From Maritimibacter sp. HL-12 (GTDB lineage Bacteria; Pseudomonadota; Alphaproteobacteria; Rhodobacterales; Rhodobacteraceae), in NCBI RefSeq assembly GCF_900177545.1, contig NZ_FXBQ01000001.1:682001-746000 (forward strand): a DNA stretch of 64,000 nucleotides. The letters run 5' to 3'. Both the position numbers and the translations under genes were made by a program. Under the pieces are notes generated by a model. It did no database searches, was not told the origin of the DNA, and was given only the letters and a program-made list of their open reading frames with translations. Numbering within the stretch: position 1 is the stretch's first letter; the number at the start of each line of letters is the position of its first letter. Positions 47,683 to 57,734 of this stretch are shown here, in pieces.

Positions 47683-50364
47683 ATGGACGCCAACCCCCTT
47701 GCAAAGATGATGAATCCGCGCTCGATCGCCGTCTACGGTGCCTCGGAGAGCGGCAAGAGCGTGGGCAGCCTCGTCTTCGCCAACCTGCGCGCCGATGGCT
47801 TCACCGGGCCGATCTACCCGATCAACCCCAAGCACAAGACCGTGAGCGGGCTCAAGTGCTACCCCTCGATCCTCGACGTGGGCGAAGAGGTCGATCTCGC
47901 GGTGATCGCCACGCCAGCGCGCACCGTGCCCGGCATTATCCGCGATCTGGGCGAGGTGGGCACGAAGAACGCGATCATCCTGTCGGCCGGATTCGGCGAG
48001 GGCGGCGGCGATGGCGTCGACCAGGAGAAGGAATTGATCGCGGCCGCCCAGCGCGCGGGTGTGCGCTTCATGGGGCCGAATTGCGTGGGCCTCGTGCGGC
48101 CCTGGCACAACATGAACGCCACCTTCCTGCGCGCCGGCACCCCAAGGGGCCGGATCGCGCTGATCAGCCAGTCCGGCGCGCTGAACTCGGCGATTTCCGA
48201 CTGGGCAGAACCCAACCACCTCGGGTTCTCCGCACTGGTCTCGCTCGGCAACTCGACCAATATCGACTTCGGCGACGTAATGCAGTTTCTCGCCACCGAC
48301 CCGCACACCGATGCGATCCTGCTCTATGTCGAGGGTATCCGGAACGCTCCGGGCTTTCTTTCGGCCATGAAGGCGACAACGCGGCTCAAGCCGGTGATCG
48401 TGCTGAAATCGGGTCGCCATGCTTCCAGTTCGGCGGCGGCGGCCACCCATACCGGCGCGCTGATGGGCACCGACACGGTGTTCGACGCGGCACTGGAGCG
48501 CACCGGCGCGGTGCGGGCGCTGTCCTTCGGCCAGCTCTTCGCAGCGGCCGAGATTCTCAGCTCCAACAAGCGCGCGTCCGGCAACCGGCTGGCGATTGTC
48601 ACCAATGGCGGCGGCGCGGGTGTGCTCGCCGCCGACCGCGCGGGCGACACCCGGGTAGACCTTGCCAAGCTCTCGCCAAAGACCATCGAGGCGCTCGGCA
48701 AGATCCTTCCGCGCTACTGGAGCCATGGCAACCCGGTGGACGTGCTCGGCGATGCCGGCGCGAAGGAATACGGCGCGGCGGTGAAAGCCGTGTACGACGA
48801 CCCCAACGTCGACGGGTTGCTCGTGCTGCTCACGCCGCAGGCGATGACCGACGCCAAGGCCATTGCCAAGGCGGTGATCGACGCGCTGCCGAAGAAGCGC
48901 ACCAAGCCGGTGCTTGCGAGCTTCATGGGCCAAACCTCGGTTTCGGAAGCCCGCGAATTGCTGTCGACGAACGGCATTGCCGACTTTGCCACGCCGGAAC
49001 CCGCCGTCTCGGCGTTTTCCTACCTCGCCCAGCATCACCGCAACCGCCGCCTCGCGCTCGAAACCCCCTCGCCACTTTCGGAGACCCATCACCCCGACCT
49101 TGAGGGTGCTCGGATGATCGTCGATGCCGTGCTCGCCGAAGACCGAGACATGCTGTCGGACGTGGAGTCGAAGGCCCTGATGCGCGCCTTCCACATCCCC
49201 GCCAACATGACCGTGGAGGCCGAAAGCGAGGCCGAGACGCTGGTGGCGGCGGAAACCGTGGGTTTTCCGGTGGCCGTCAAGATCAACTCGCCCGACATTT
49301 CGCACAAATCCGACGTCGGCGGGGTGCGGATCAACATCTCCGATGCCGCCGAGGTCAAGCGCGCCTTCCGCGCCATTGTCGATGCGGCGAAGAAGGCCCG
49401 TCCCAACGCGCGGATCAAGGGGGTGACGGTCGAGGCCATGGCCAAGGTCACCGACGGGCGCGAACTGGTGATCGGCGCGAGCCGCGACAAGGTGTTCGGC
49501 CCCACCATCCTGTTCGGTGCCGGCGGCACCATGGTCGAGGTGCTCAAGGATAGCGCCGTTGCCCTGCCGCCGCTGAACTCGGTTCTGGCCGACCGGCTGA
49601 TCAACCGCACCCGGGTATCGCGCCTGCTCGATGCTTTCCGCGACCGCGCGCCGGTCGACCGCGAGGCGGTGATCGACGTGCTGATGCGGGTCTCCGACCT
49701 CGTGTGCGAACTGCCGCAGGTGGTGGAGCTTGATATCAACCCGCTCTTCGCCGGGCCCGACGGGGTGCTGGCGGTGGATGCCCGGGTGCGGGTGGCCCGC
49801 CCGCCGGCGCGCGACGGGCGCTATGATCACGTGTCGATCCACCCCTACCCGCGCCACCTCGTGCGCGAGGACTACCTGACCGACGGCACACCGCTGATCA
49901 TACGCCCGATCCGTCCCGAGGACGCCGAAAGCGAACAGACCTTCGTGCGCGAGCTTTCCGACGAGGCCAAGATGTTCCGCTTCATGGGGGCGATGAACGA
50001 GCTCAGCCCGGAGATGCTGGTGCAGTTCACGCAGATCGACTACCGGCGCGAAATGGCGATGGTGGCCATGGTGCAGCGCGGCGAGACCTCGCAACAGGTT
50101 GGCGTGGCGCGCTATGTCATCAACCCCGACGGGCGCAGTTGCGAGTTCGCCATCGTGGTCAACGACAAGGTCCAGCACCAGGGCATCGGTACGCGGCTGA
50201 TGAAGGCGCTGTTCGGCGCGGCGCGCGATCACGGCATGACGGTGATGGAGGGCACCGTGCTCCGGAACAACGCCCCGATGCTCAAGCTGATGCAGGATCT
50301 CGGTTTCACCCAGCGGATGGACCCCGACGACCCCGAACTGATGCTCGTCGAGCGCTATCTCTGA
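47683..50364 (+). CDS. NDP-forming acyl-CoA synthetase fused to a GNAT acetyltransferase
   Basis: The 893-residue protein has an ADP/GDP-forming acyl-CoA synthetase at ~1-700: a CoA-binding Rossmann part (IAVYGASESGKSVGSLVF), the histidine loop THTGALMG with His near 256, and an ATP-grasp part (~475-700, GFPVAVKINSPDISHKSDVGGV). A C-terminal GNAT domain (~735-893) shows the acetyl-CoA loop VQHQGIGTRLMKAL. This is the Pat/acyl-CoA-synthetase-GNAT architecture; such proteins acetylate lysines of acyl-CoA synthetases. The synthetase histidine is kept, so both halves may be active. AGGAG precedes ATG 47683. An HDAC-family gene follows after ten bases. Confidence 0.9.
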   Translation: MDANPLAKMMNPRSIAVYGASESGKSVGSLVFANLRADGFTGPIYPINPKHKTVSGLKCYPSILDVGEEVDLAVIATPARTVPGIIRDLGEVGTKNAIILSAGFGEGGGDGVDQEKELIAAAQRAGVRFMGPNCVGLVRPWHNMNATFLRAGTPRGRIALISQSGALNSAISDWAEPNHLGFSALVSLGNSTNIDFGDVMQFLATDPHTDAILLYVEGIRNAPGFLSAMKATTRLKPVIVLKSGRHASSSAAAATHTGALMGTDTVFDAALERTGAVRALSFGQLFAAAEILSSNKRASGNRLAIVTNGGGAGVLAADRAGDTRVDLAKLSPKTIEALGKILPRYWSHGNPVDVLGDAGAKEYGAAVKAVYDDPNVDGLLVLLTPQAMTDAKAIAKAVIDALPKKRTKPVLASFMGQTSVSEARELLSTNGIADFATPEPAVSAFSYLAQHHRNRRLALETPSPLSETHHPDLEGARMIVDAVLAEDRDMLSDVESKALMRAFHIPANMTVEAESEAETLVAAETVGFPVAVKINSPDISHKSDVGGVRINISDAAEVKRAFRAIVDAAKKARPNARIKGVTVEAMAKVTDGRELVIGASRDKVFGPTILFGAGGTMVEVLKDSAVALPPLNSVLADRLINRTRVSRLLDAFRDRAPVDREAVIDVLMRVSDLVCELPQVVELDINPLFAGPDGVLAVDARVRVARPPARDGRYDHVSIHPYPRHLVREDYLTDGTPLIIRPIRPEDAESEQTFVRELSDEAKMFRFMGAMNELSPEMLVQFTQIDYRREMAMVAMVQRGETSQQVGVARYVINPDGRSCEFAIVVNDKVQHQGIGTRLMKALFGAARDHGMTVMEGTVLRNNAPMLKLMQDLGFTQRMDPDDPELMLVERYL

Positions 50365-50374
50365 GGAGCGGCCG

Positions 50375-51298
50375 ATGCTGGGTTTCATCTCGCACTTCGA
50401 GTGCCACGACCACGTCACCGGCGATCTGCACCCCGACGCGCCGGTGCGGCTGGAGGCGATCACCAACCAGCTCATCGCTTCGGGGATGGACTACGTGCTG
50501 CGCCACTTCGATGCGCCGAAGGTCGCCCGGGCCGATCTCGAACGGGTGCACGACGCGGATTATCTCGACCGCGTCTATGCCATGGCGCCCGCGAAGGGCG
50601 CAGCCCCCGTGGAGATCGACGGCGACACGGTGATGAGCCCGGGAACGCTGGCGGCGGCCGAACGCGCGGCGGGCGCGGGGGTTCTGGCCGTCGATCTGGT
50701 GATGCAGGGCGAGGTCAACCCGGTGTTCTGCGCCGTGCGCCCGCCCGGCCACCACGCGGTGCGCGGGCAGGCGATGGGGTTTTGCCTGTTCAACAACATC
50801 GCCGTGGCGGCGGCGCATGCGATGGAGGTGCACGGGCTGAGCCGGGTGGCGATCGTGGATTTCGACGTGCACCATGGCAACGGCACCGAAGACATTTTCA
50901 AGGCCGACAAGCGGGTGCTGTTCTGCTCCTCGTTCCAGCACCCGTTCTATCCCTTCACCGGCCACGAGAAGGAAACCGAAAACCTCGTCGATGTGCCGCT
51001 GCCTGCCGGGGCCGGATCGAAGGAGTTCCGCGCGGCAATCACCGATCACTGGCTGCCGCATCTCGACAGTTTTGCCCCCGAGATGCTGTTCATCTCCGCA
51101 GGTTTCGATGCCCACGTCGCCGACGACATGTCGTCACTCGCGCTCACCGACGACGATTACGGCTGGCTCACGGGCGAGTTGGTCAAGATCGCCGAACGCC
51201 ACGCCAAGGGCCGGATCGTGTCGATGCTGGAAGGCGGCTACGAGCCGCACGCGCTCGGGCGCTCGGTGGTGCGCCATCTCGACGTGTTGCTGGGCTAG
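50375..51298 (+). CDS. Histone deacetylase-family hydrolase
   Basis: The 307-residue protein carries the zinc-hydrolase signatures of the arginase/HDAC fold: RPPGHHA with the tandem histidines near 126, DFDVHHGNGTEDIF with the metal Asp and His near 165-178, and AGFDAH with the second metal Asp near 250. It resembles AcuC/LdaA and acetylpolyamine amidohydrolase proteins, which remove acetyl groups from lysine or polyamines. It starts ten bases after the GNAT-fusion stop with GAGGAG before ATG 50375, so the two are cotranscribed. The context favours reversal of protein acetylation; polyamine deacetylation is the main alternative. Confidence 0.9.
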   Translation: MLGFISHFECHDHVTGDLHPDAPVRLEAITNQLIASGMDYVLRHFDAPKVARADLERVHDADYLDRVYAMAPAKGAAPVEIDGDTVMSPGTLAAAERAAGAGVLAVDLVMQGEVNPVFCAVRPPGHHAVRGQAMGFCLFNNIAVAAAHAMEVHGLSRVAIVDFDVHHGNGTEDIFKADKRVLFCSSFQHPFYPFTGHEKETENLVDVPLPAGAGSKEFRAAITDHWLPHLDSFAPEMLFISAGFDAHVADDMSSLALTDDDYGWLTGELVKIAERHAKGRIVSMLEGGYEPHALGRSVVRHLDVLLG

Positions 51299-51306
51299 GC
51301 GCCCTT

Positions 51307-51336
51307 CGGGGCCAGCGACCTTCGCCGCTGACCCCG
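51307..51336. terminator. Hairpin between convergent HDAC and EF-G-like genes
   Basis: Arms CGGGGCCAGCG (51307-51317) and CGCTGACCCCG (51326-51336) pair with one mismatch around an eight-base loop. There is no T-run. It could serve both genes. Confidence 0.4.
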
Positions 51337-51348
51337 ATATGACAGCGA

Positions 51349-53259
51349 TCAGCCGAGCAGGCCGACGAGGTCTTCCTTGTGCGCTTCTTCATAGTGGTCG
51401 AAGGTCGATACGAACCACGCGGTGCCTCGCGTCGCTCCGGCGAGCGTGTTGAACAGCGCGTCCTCCGCCGCCATTGGCAACAGCGCCTGGAACACGTCCC
51501 ACCCGGCGGCGTTGTCATGCGCCTCGAAGCCGAGAACCTGCCCCTTCAGGCCGGACACCACTGGCACCAGGCCACCCGAAAACACGCTCGGCACGTGGAT
51601 GTCGATCTTCATGATCGGCTGCAACAGCACCGTCCCGACCTCCGCGAGCGCCTCCTTGATCGCGTTCTTGCCGGCAGTGCGGAAGGCGAAATCGGAACTG
51701 TCGACCGAGTGGCTCTTGCCGTCTTTCAGCTCCACCGCGACATCGACCACCGGAAAGCCGTTCGGCCCCTCCGCCAGCGCGTCGCGCGCGCCTGCTTCCA
51801 CCGAGGGAATGTAGTTCTTCGGTACCGCGCCGCCCTTCACGCTGTCGCTGAAGGCAAAGTTCGAGCCGCGCGCGCCCGGACGCAACTCCACCACGACGTC
51901 GGCAAACTGCCCCGCACCGCCGGATTGCTTGCGGTGCCGGTATTGCACCTCGGTGCCGCGCCGGATGGTCTCGCGCAAGGCCGGGGGAACCGCGCCTTCC
52001 TCCACCTCGATGCCGAAATCCTCGGCCAGCTTGCGGATCAGCCGACGCATGTGCAACGGCCCCTGGGTGGCCAGAACCGGGTTGCCGCTGCGCTCGTCCT
52101 GGCTCGCCACCAGCCCCGGGTCGATTTCCACCAGCCGCTCGATGGCCGCCGACAGCCGCGCCTCGTCCTTCTCGTGGACGGGCGTCACGATCCGGCGATA
52201 GGTCGAGGCATGCGGCACAGCCCAGCCCGGCAGATCCTGAACCGCGGCGGCCGTGAAAGCCCGGCCCCCGCTGAGATGGTCGGTCTTGACGGTCAGGCCG
52301 ACAGCACCGGGCGCGAGGCTTGAAAGCCCGGTCTTGGCATCGAGATCGGTGAGCGAGCCGACGTTGGCACCGCCCAGCCCCTGCCCCGCCGCCACGTTGT
52401 CGCCGAGCGCGCGCAGGAGCACGGTCTTGCCGAGGTGCTTGACCATTTCCGCCATCGCGCCCACCGCCACCGCCTCACCGCCCAGCCGCGCCGCCGCGAC
52501 CTCGACACCGGGCGCTTCGTGGCGCAGCGCCTTCATCAGTCGGGTGATGCCGTTGCGATGTTCGGCCGAACCGAGAAACACCGGCACGAGATCATGGTGC
52601 TGCAATGTCTTCGCCGCGACCTCATAGACCTCGTCGGGCAGAATTTTTTTGTCCTCGATGATTTCCTCAAGCAGCGCGTCATCGAAATCGGCATAGCTCT
52701 CGAGCAGTTCGGCGCGGGCCTCCGCCTCGCGCGGGCGCAGGTCGGCGGGGATCTGGGTCAGCGACGACGGCTCGCCTTCGTGGAATTTCCACGCGCGCTC
52801 CGATACCAGGTCGACCACCCCGACGATCTCGCCATCCTCGCGGATCGGCACTTCGCGCAGCACGACATGGTGCCGCGAATAGGCCTGCAGCGCCGACACG
52901 GTTTCCGACATCCGGCTGTCGGGCGCGTCGGCCTTGTTGATGAAGACGAGCGCGGGCACCCCGGCCTCCTCGATCATCCGCAGGTAGGGCGCGGCCAGAA
53001 CCGCCGCCTCGGCATCGGCGGGAACGCAGAGCACCACCGCGTCGGAGGCAGCCAGCGCCGGCCCGATCGGAGAAAGGTTTTCCGCCCCGCCGGCGATGTC
53101 GATCGCGGCCCAGGACTCGTCCATGAAATCGAAGCTGCGCACGCTGGCAACCCCGGGCACCTCGAACACCTTGCCCGGCTTGCCATCAAGCCCGACCAAT
53201 GCCTCGATCAGTGTGGACTTGCCGGCGTGCGACGGGCCGAGGACGGTGAAAACTCTCAT
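51349..53259 (-). CDS. Elongation factor G-like GTPase with degenerate G motifs
   Basis: At 636 residues the protein is shorter than EF-G (~700) but keeps its domain order: a G domain at ~1-235, domain II at ~250-335, then domains III-V (~350-636) with FSGGLVPVVSGLKGQVLGFE near the C-terminus. The P-loop reads GPSHAGKST and the G4 motif NKAD is kept. The G3 motif reads DIAGGAENL instead of DTPGH, so the catalytic histidine is missing, and no RGITI switch I motif is seen. It is therefore a paralogue, not the housekeeping translocase. ATG 53259 is preferred, with AGGAGG upstream. Function is unknown. Confidence 0.85.
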   Translation of the reverse strand: MRVFTVLGPSHAGKSTLIEALVGLDGKPGKVFEVPGVASVRSFDFMDESWAAIDIAGGAENLSPIGPALAASDAVVLCVPADAEAAVLAAPYLRMIEEAGVPALVFINKADAPDSRMSETVSALQAYSRHHVVLREVPIREDGEIVGVVDLVSERAWKFHEGEPSSLTQIPADLRPREAEARAELLESYADFDDALLEEIIEDKKILPDEVYEVAAKTLQHHDLVPVFLGSAEHRNGITRLMKALRHEAPGVEVAAARLGGEAVAVGAMAEMVKHLGKTVLLRALGDNVAAGQGLGGANVGSLTDLDAKTGLSSLAPGAVGLTVKTDHLSGGRAFTAAAVQDLPGWAVPHASTYRRIVTPVHEKDEARLSAAIERLVEIDPGLVASQDERSGNPVLATQGPLHMRRLIRKLAEDFGIEVEEGAVPPALRETIRRGTEVQYRHRKQSGGAGQFADVVVELRPGARGSNFAFSDSVKGGAVPKNYIPSVEAGARDALAEGPNGFPVVDVAVELKDGKSHSVDSSDFAFRTAGKNAIKEALAEVGTVLLQPIMKIDIHVPSVFSGGLVPVVSGLKGQVLGFEAHDNAAGWDVFQALLPMAAEDALFNTLAGATRGTAWFVSTFDHYEEAHKEDLVGLLG

Positions 53260-53373
53260 GGGGGTTCCTCCTGCGGAATGGTTGTCCAACCTTACCGGGA
53301 TCATCGCATGCGGCCTTGCGTCAGATCAAACACCATTGCTTGCCGGAGGCGCAAACGCGGGCTAGATCAAGAC

Positions 53374-54594
53374 ATGCAAACCCCGCCGCGTGCCGCGCTC
53401 CTGTTCATTCTGGCCACGATCCTGATCGACGCGATCGGGATCGGCATCATCTTTCCGCTGATGCCCGACCTGATGGCGCGTGTCGGCGCAGGCGATACCG
53501 CCTCGGGCGCGATCTGGGGCGGCATCCTGCTGGCCGCCTATGCCGCGATGCAATTCGTGTTCGCCCCCATCGTTGGCGGGCTGTCGGATGCCTTCGGGCG
53601 CAAGCCGGTGTTGATCGCGGCGCTGGCAACTCTTGCGCTGGACTACGTGGTCATGGCGCTGGCAACCACCTTCTGGGTACTCCTCCTCGGCCGCCTGCTC
53701 GCGGGCGCGGCGGGGGCCACCTACATCACCGCCACCGCCTATCTCGCCGACATCTCGCCGCCCGAGAAACGCGCGGCGAACTTCGGCCTGATCGGTGCGG
53801 CCTTCGGTGTGGGCTTCGTGATGGGCCCGGCGCTCGGCGGAATCCTCGCGACATGGCATGTCACGGCCCCGTTCTGGGTCGCGGCCGCGTTCGCCGCCGC
53901 AAACGTCGCGCTCGGCCTCCTTGTGTTGCCCGAAAGCCTGCCGCCCGCACGTCGCCGGCGCTTCACAAGGCGCGATTTCAACCCGTTCCGGGCGATCCTC
54001 GACGCCTTCCGCCTGCCCGGGCTCGCGGTGCCGCTGGCGCTGCTCTTCGTTTTCGAGCTGGCCAACATGGTCTACCCTGCGCTGTGGTCGTTCTGGGCGC
54101 GCGAAACCTTCGGCTGGACGGCTGCTGCCATCGGGCTTTCATTTGCCGCCTACGGGGCTGGTGTAGCCTTCACCCAAGGCGCGGTGCTGCCCTTCCTCGT
54201 GCCACGCATCGGCGACTACCGCACCTTGCTGTTCGCCGGGATGGCTGCGGTCGTGGCGCTGTTCGGCCTCGGTTTCACAACCGCCGCATGGGTCGTTTTC
54301 GCGCTCGTGCCGATCGCCTGCCTGTCGGACATGTTCCCGCCGACGATCACGGCAATGATGTCGAACGCCGTAGCCGAAGACCGACAGGGCCTGCTGCAAG
54401 GCGTGATTGCCGCCCTCGGTTCGATCGCCGCGATCCTCGGCCCGCTGGTCGCGACGCCGCTGTTCAGGGTGTTCGCCGCCGACAACGCGCCGCTCTACCT
54501 GCCCGGCATGCCCTTTCTCGCGGCGGGCGTGCTTCTGCTTGCCGCCGCGCCCGCGCTCCTGGCGCTCAACCCCCGGCGCAAGCGCATTCGGTGA
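53374..54594 (+). CDS. TetA-like MFS transporter
   Basis: The 406-residue membrane protein has twelve predicted helices. DAIGIGIIFPLMPDL in helix 1 and the cytoplasmic motif GGLSDAFGRKPVLI (motif A) are typical of the TetA(A-C)-type drug:proton antiporters. The LGRLLAGAAGATYITATAYLADI region is motif C-adjacent, written here in part. Most such chromosomal genes in environmental bacteria do not confer tetracycline resistance, so substrate is open. ATG 53374 gives the full family length; the frame is open far upstream without homology. No tetR-like repressor is adjacent. Confidence 0.85.
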   Translation: MQTPPRAALLFILATILIDAIGIGIIFPLMPDLMARVGAGDTASGAIWGGILLAAYAAMQFVFAPIVGGLSDAFGRKPVLIAALATLALDYVVMALATTFWVLLLGRLLAGAAGATYITATAYLADISPPEKRAANFGLIGAAFGVGFVMGPALGGILATWHVTAPFWVAAAFAAANVALGLLVLPESLPPARRRRFTRRDFNPFRAILDAFRLPGLAVPLALLFVFELANMVYPALWSFWARETFGWTAAAIGLSFAAYGAGVAFTQGAVLPFLVPRIGDYRTLLFAGMAAVVALFGLGFTTAAWVVFALVPIACLSDMFPPTITAMMSNAVAEDRQGLLQGVIAALGSIAAILGPLVATPLFRVFAADNAPLYLPGMPFLAAGVLLLAAAPALLALNPRRKRIR

Positions 54595-54663
54595 CCGGCC
54601 TTGCAACCGTGCCGCGATCCGGGGCATCCTTGCGGCAAAGCGCAACGGGCAGGGCAATCCGCC

Positions 54664-55017
54664 ATGTGGAAGATCAGAACCCACCGGCTGGGCATCGACC
54701 AGGGCTCGTTGATGCTGTTCTCGGACTACAAGCACAACGGCACAATGTGGACCGGGGAAGGCGCACGTGAACTGCGCCAACGCGTGGACTTCGGCGAACC
54801 CTTTCTGCAGGCCCCCGCTGTCAACGTGGGCATGTCGATGTGGGATGTCGACCACAGCACGAACCAGCGAATGGACATCTCTGCGGAGAATGTCGAGACG
54901 AGCGGGTTCGATCTCGTCTTCCGCACCTGGGGTGACAGCCACGTTGCCCGCGTCCGGGCCGACTGGATCGCGCTCGGCGAAGTCCGGCACGAGGACGACT
55001 GGGACTCGTTGCTCTGA
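54664..55017 (+). CDS. H-type lectin domain protein
   Basis: The 117-residue product matches the H-type lectin domain: RQRVDFGEPFLQAPAVNVGM, DISAENVETSGFDLVFRTWGDS and the closing VRADWIALGE with the conserved W-I-A. The domain binds N-acetylgalactosamine and related sugars in snail agglutinin and discoidin. No signal peptide or membrane segment is present, which is odd for a lectin. A GGCAATCCGCC stretch gives no clear ribosome-binding site before ATG 54664. Sugar ligand and location are unknown. Confidence 0.75.
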   Translation: MWKIRTHRLGIDQGSLMLFSDYKHNGTMWTGEGARELRQRVDFGEPFLQAPAVNVGMSMWDVDHSTNQRMDISAENVETSGFDLVFRTWGDSHVARVRADWIALGEVRHEDDWDSLL

Positions 55018-55077
55018 ACTTCGCCAAGCGGACCCCGACCCCGAACTTTTCCGGGGAGGTGCGTTCACCGATGGAAA

Positions 55078-55103
55078 GGCCCCGATCCGCACCGGCCGGG
55101 GCC
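55078..55103 (-). terminator. Hairpin terminator of the PF03640 gene
   Basis: GGCCCCG (55078-55084) and CGGGGCC (55097-55103) are perfect arms around a twelve-base loop. On the minus strand TTTCC follows. It could also stop the convergent lectin gene. Confidence 0.5.
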
Positions 55104-55168
55104 GATACTGCCCACCTACTCTGCAAGCGGATCACGCCTTTCAGGCGGCGCGAGGTCGTCGCGCAGCG

Positions 55169-55618
55169 TTACGGACGGGCGACGTGCCAGACACCGCCAA
55201 CCCCGTCGCCGGTCATCTCGCCGGGCTGGGTGTCGTCTTTCCAAAGGTAGAGCGGTTCGCCCTGGTAGGCGACCTGCATGGCGCCGTCGTCACGTTCGAT
55301 CAGGCTGTAGCCTTGCGGAAGGTCCGTCCCCTCGGGGGCGGTCAGCGGCGGCCAGTTCTCGGCGCAGGAATCGTAGCACGTCGACATGCCTTCGCTGTCA
55401 TTGTCGAAGGTGTAGAGGGTCATCTTGTTGGAATCCATGAGGAAAACCTCATCGCCTGCCTGGCCGGTCATCACCACGGTCTCCATGCCGTTGTCCATCG
55501 CGTCGCCAGACATCTCCGAGTCCGCCGACTCGTCGGAACCGTAGGAATCCTGGGCGAGCGCCGGTCCGGCGAAGGCGAGCAATAGGGCAGAGGTACTCAC
55601 CAGTTTCAACATGTGCAT
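55169..55618 (-). CDS. Secreted PF03640-type protein
   Basis: The 149-residue protein has a signal peptide (KLVSTSALLLAFAGPALA), then an Asp/Ser/Glu/Met-rich acidic stretch (~24-45). Two repeats of the PF03640 'secreted repeat' type follow: MTLYTFDNDSEGMSTCYDSCAENWPPL and EPLYLWKDDTQPGEMTGDGV, given here as separate pieces, with the W-P-P and paired Cys typical of the family. Function of these proteins is unknown; they are common near electron-transfer or envelope genes. ATG 55618 is five bases after AGGAGG. It has its own promoter region. Confidence 0.85.
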   Translation of the reverse strand: MHMLKLVSTSALLLAFAGPALAQDSYGSDESADSEMSGDAMDNGMETVVMTGQAGDEVFLMDSNKMTLYTFDNDSEGMSTCYDSCAENWPPLTAPEGTDLPQGYSLIERDDGAMQVAYQGEPLYLWKDDTQPGEMTGDGVGGVWHVARP

Positions 55619-55796
55619 GTCATCCTCCTTTCGATACGGGTTGCGAATGGAAGTGAGGACAAGTGTAACACTTTGGTGCCGCTGGTGGGGCGTGCTCACG
55701 AAATTGCGAAAACGCGCTCGGCGGTAATTCGCCCGGTTGGCGTAAATTTGCCGCATCTGCGGATGCAATCGGGGAGCCACGACGCTTCTGTCATGA

Positions 55797-55829
55797 AAAA
55801 ACCCCGCGCCGCAAAGGCACGGGGTTTTT
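55797..55829 (-). terminator. Terminator of the atpHAGDC operon
   Basis: AAAAACCCCG...GCC pairs with GGC...CGGGGTTTTT around a GCAAA loop. The hairpin lies 22 bases past the atpC stop. The A-run/T-run symmetry makes it bidirectional. Confidence 0.9.
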
Positions 55830-55851
55830 CGATTTTCAAAGGTGGACCCGG

Positions 55852-56265
55852 TCAGCCCGCCTTGGCCTGCAGCCCGAGATCCGAGGCGATCTGCGCGATG
55901 TCACCGACCTGCTTTGCAAGCTGGTCGAGCATCTCCGGCGTTGCGTTGTCGCGCGCGGCCACGGCGGCGCTCACGAAATCGTCGAGCACCTCTTGCGTCA
56001 CTTCGTTCACCGGCATCGCACGCTCGGCCAGAACCGACGTGCCTTCGGGCGAGACCTCCGCGAAGCCGCCGGTCACCACGAACTTCTCCTCGCCGTTCGC
56101 GCCCTGCACGGTCACGATACCGGGACGCAGGGTGGCGATGACCGGCGCATGGTTTGCCATGGCCGTGAAATCGCCGTCTGCGCCGGGGATCTGCACCGCG
56201 CTGGCTTCGACCGAGGCCAGACGGCGCTCGGGCGAAACCAGGTCGAATTGCATCATGTCAGCCAT
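55852..56265 (-). CDS. atpC: F-type ATP synthase epsilon subunit
   Basis: The 137-residue protein has the N-terminal beta-sandwich of epsilon (MQFDLVSPERRLASVEA, VQIPGADGDFTAMANHAPVI, FVVTGGFAEVSPEGTSVLAERA) and a helical C-terminal region. It sits in the central stalk and can brake ATP hydrolysis. ATG 56265 has GGAGG upstream and is preferred to a TTG at 56268. It is the last gene of the F1 operon. Confidence 0.96.
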   Translation of the reverse strand: MADMMQFDLVSPERRLASVEASAVQIPGADGDFTAMANHAPVIATLRPGIVTVQGANGEEKFVVTGGFAEVSPEGTSVLAERAMPVNEVTQEVLDDFVSAAVAARDNATPEMLDQLAKQVGDIAQIASDLGLQAKAG

Positions 56266-56288
56266 CAAGGCCTCCTATCTGGCGTCGA

Positions 56289-57734
<1,446 letters not shown>

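Noticed and set aside
46372-50475. A 1367-residue open frame opposite the oxidoreductase and the GNAT fusion
   Set aside because: Spans two convincing plus-strand genes and an intrinsic terminator; composition is typical of GC-rich antisense frames.
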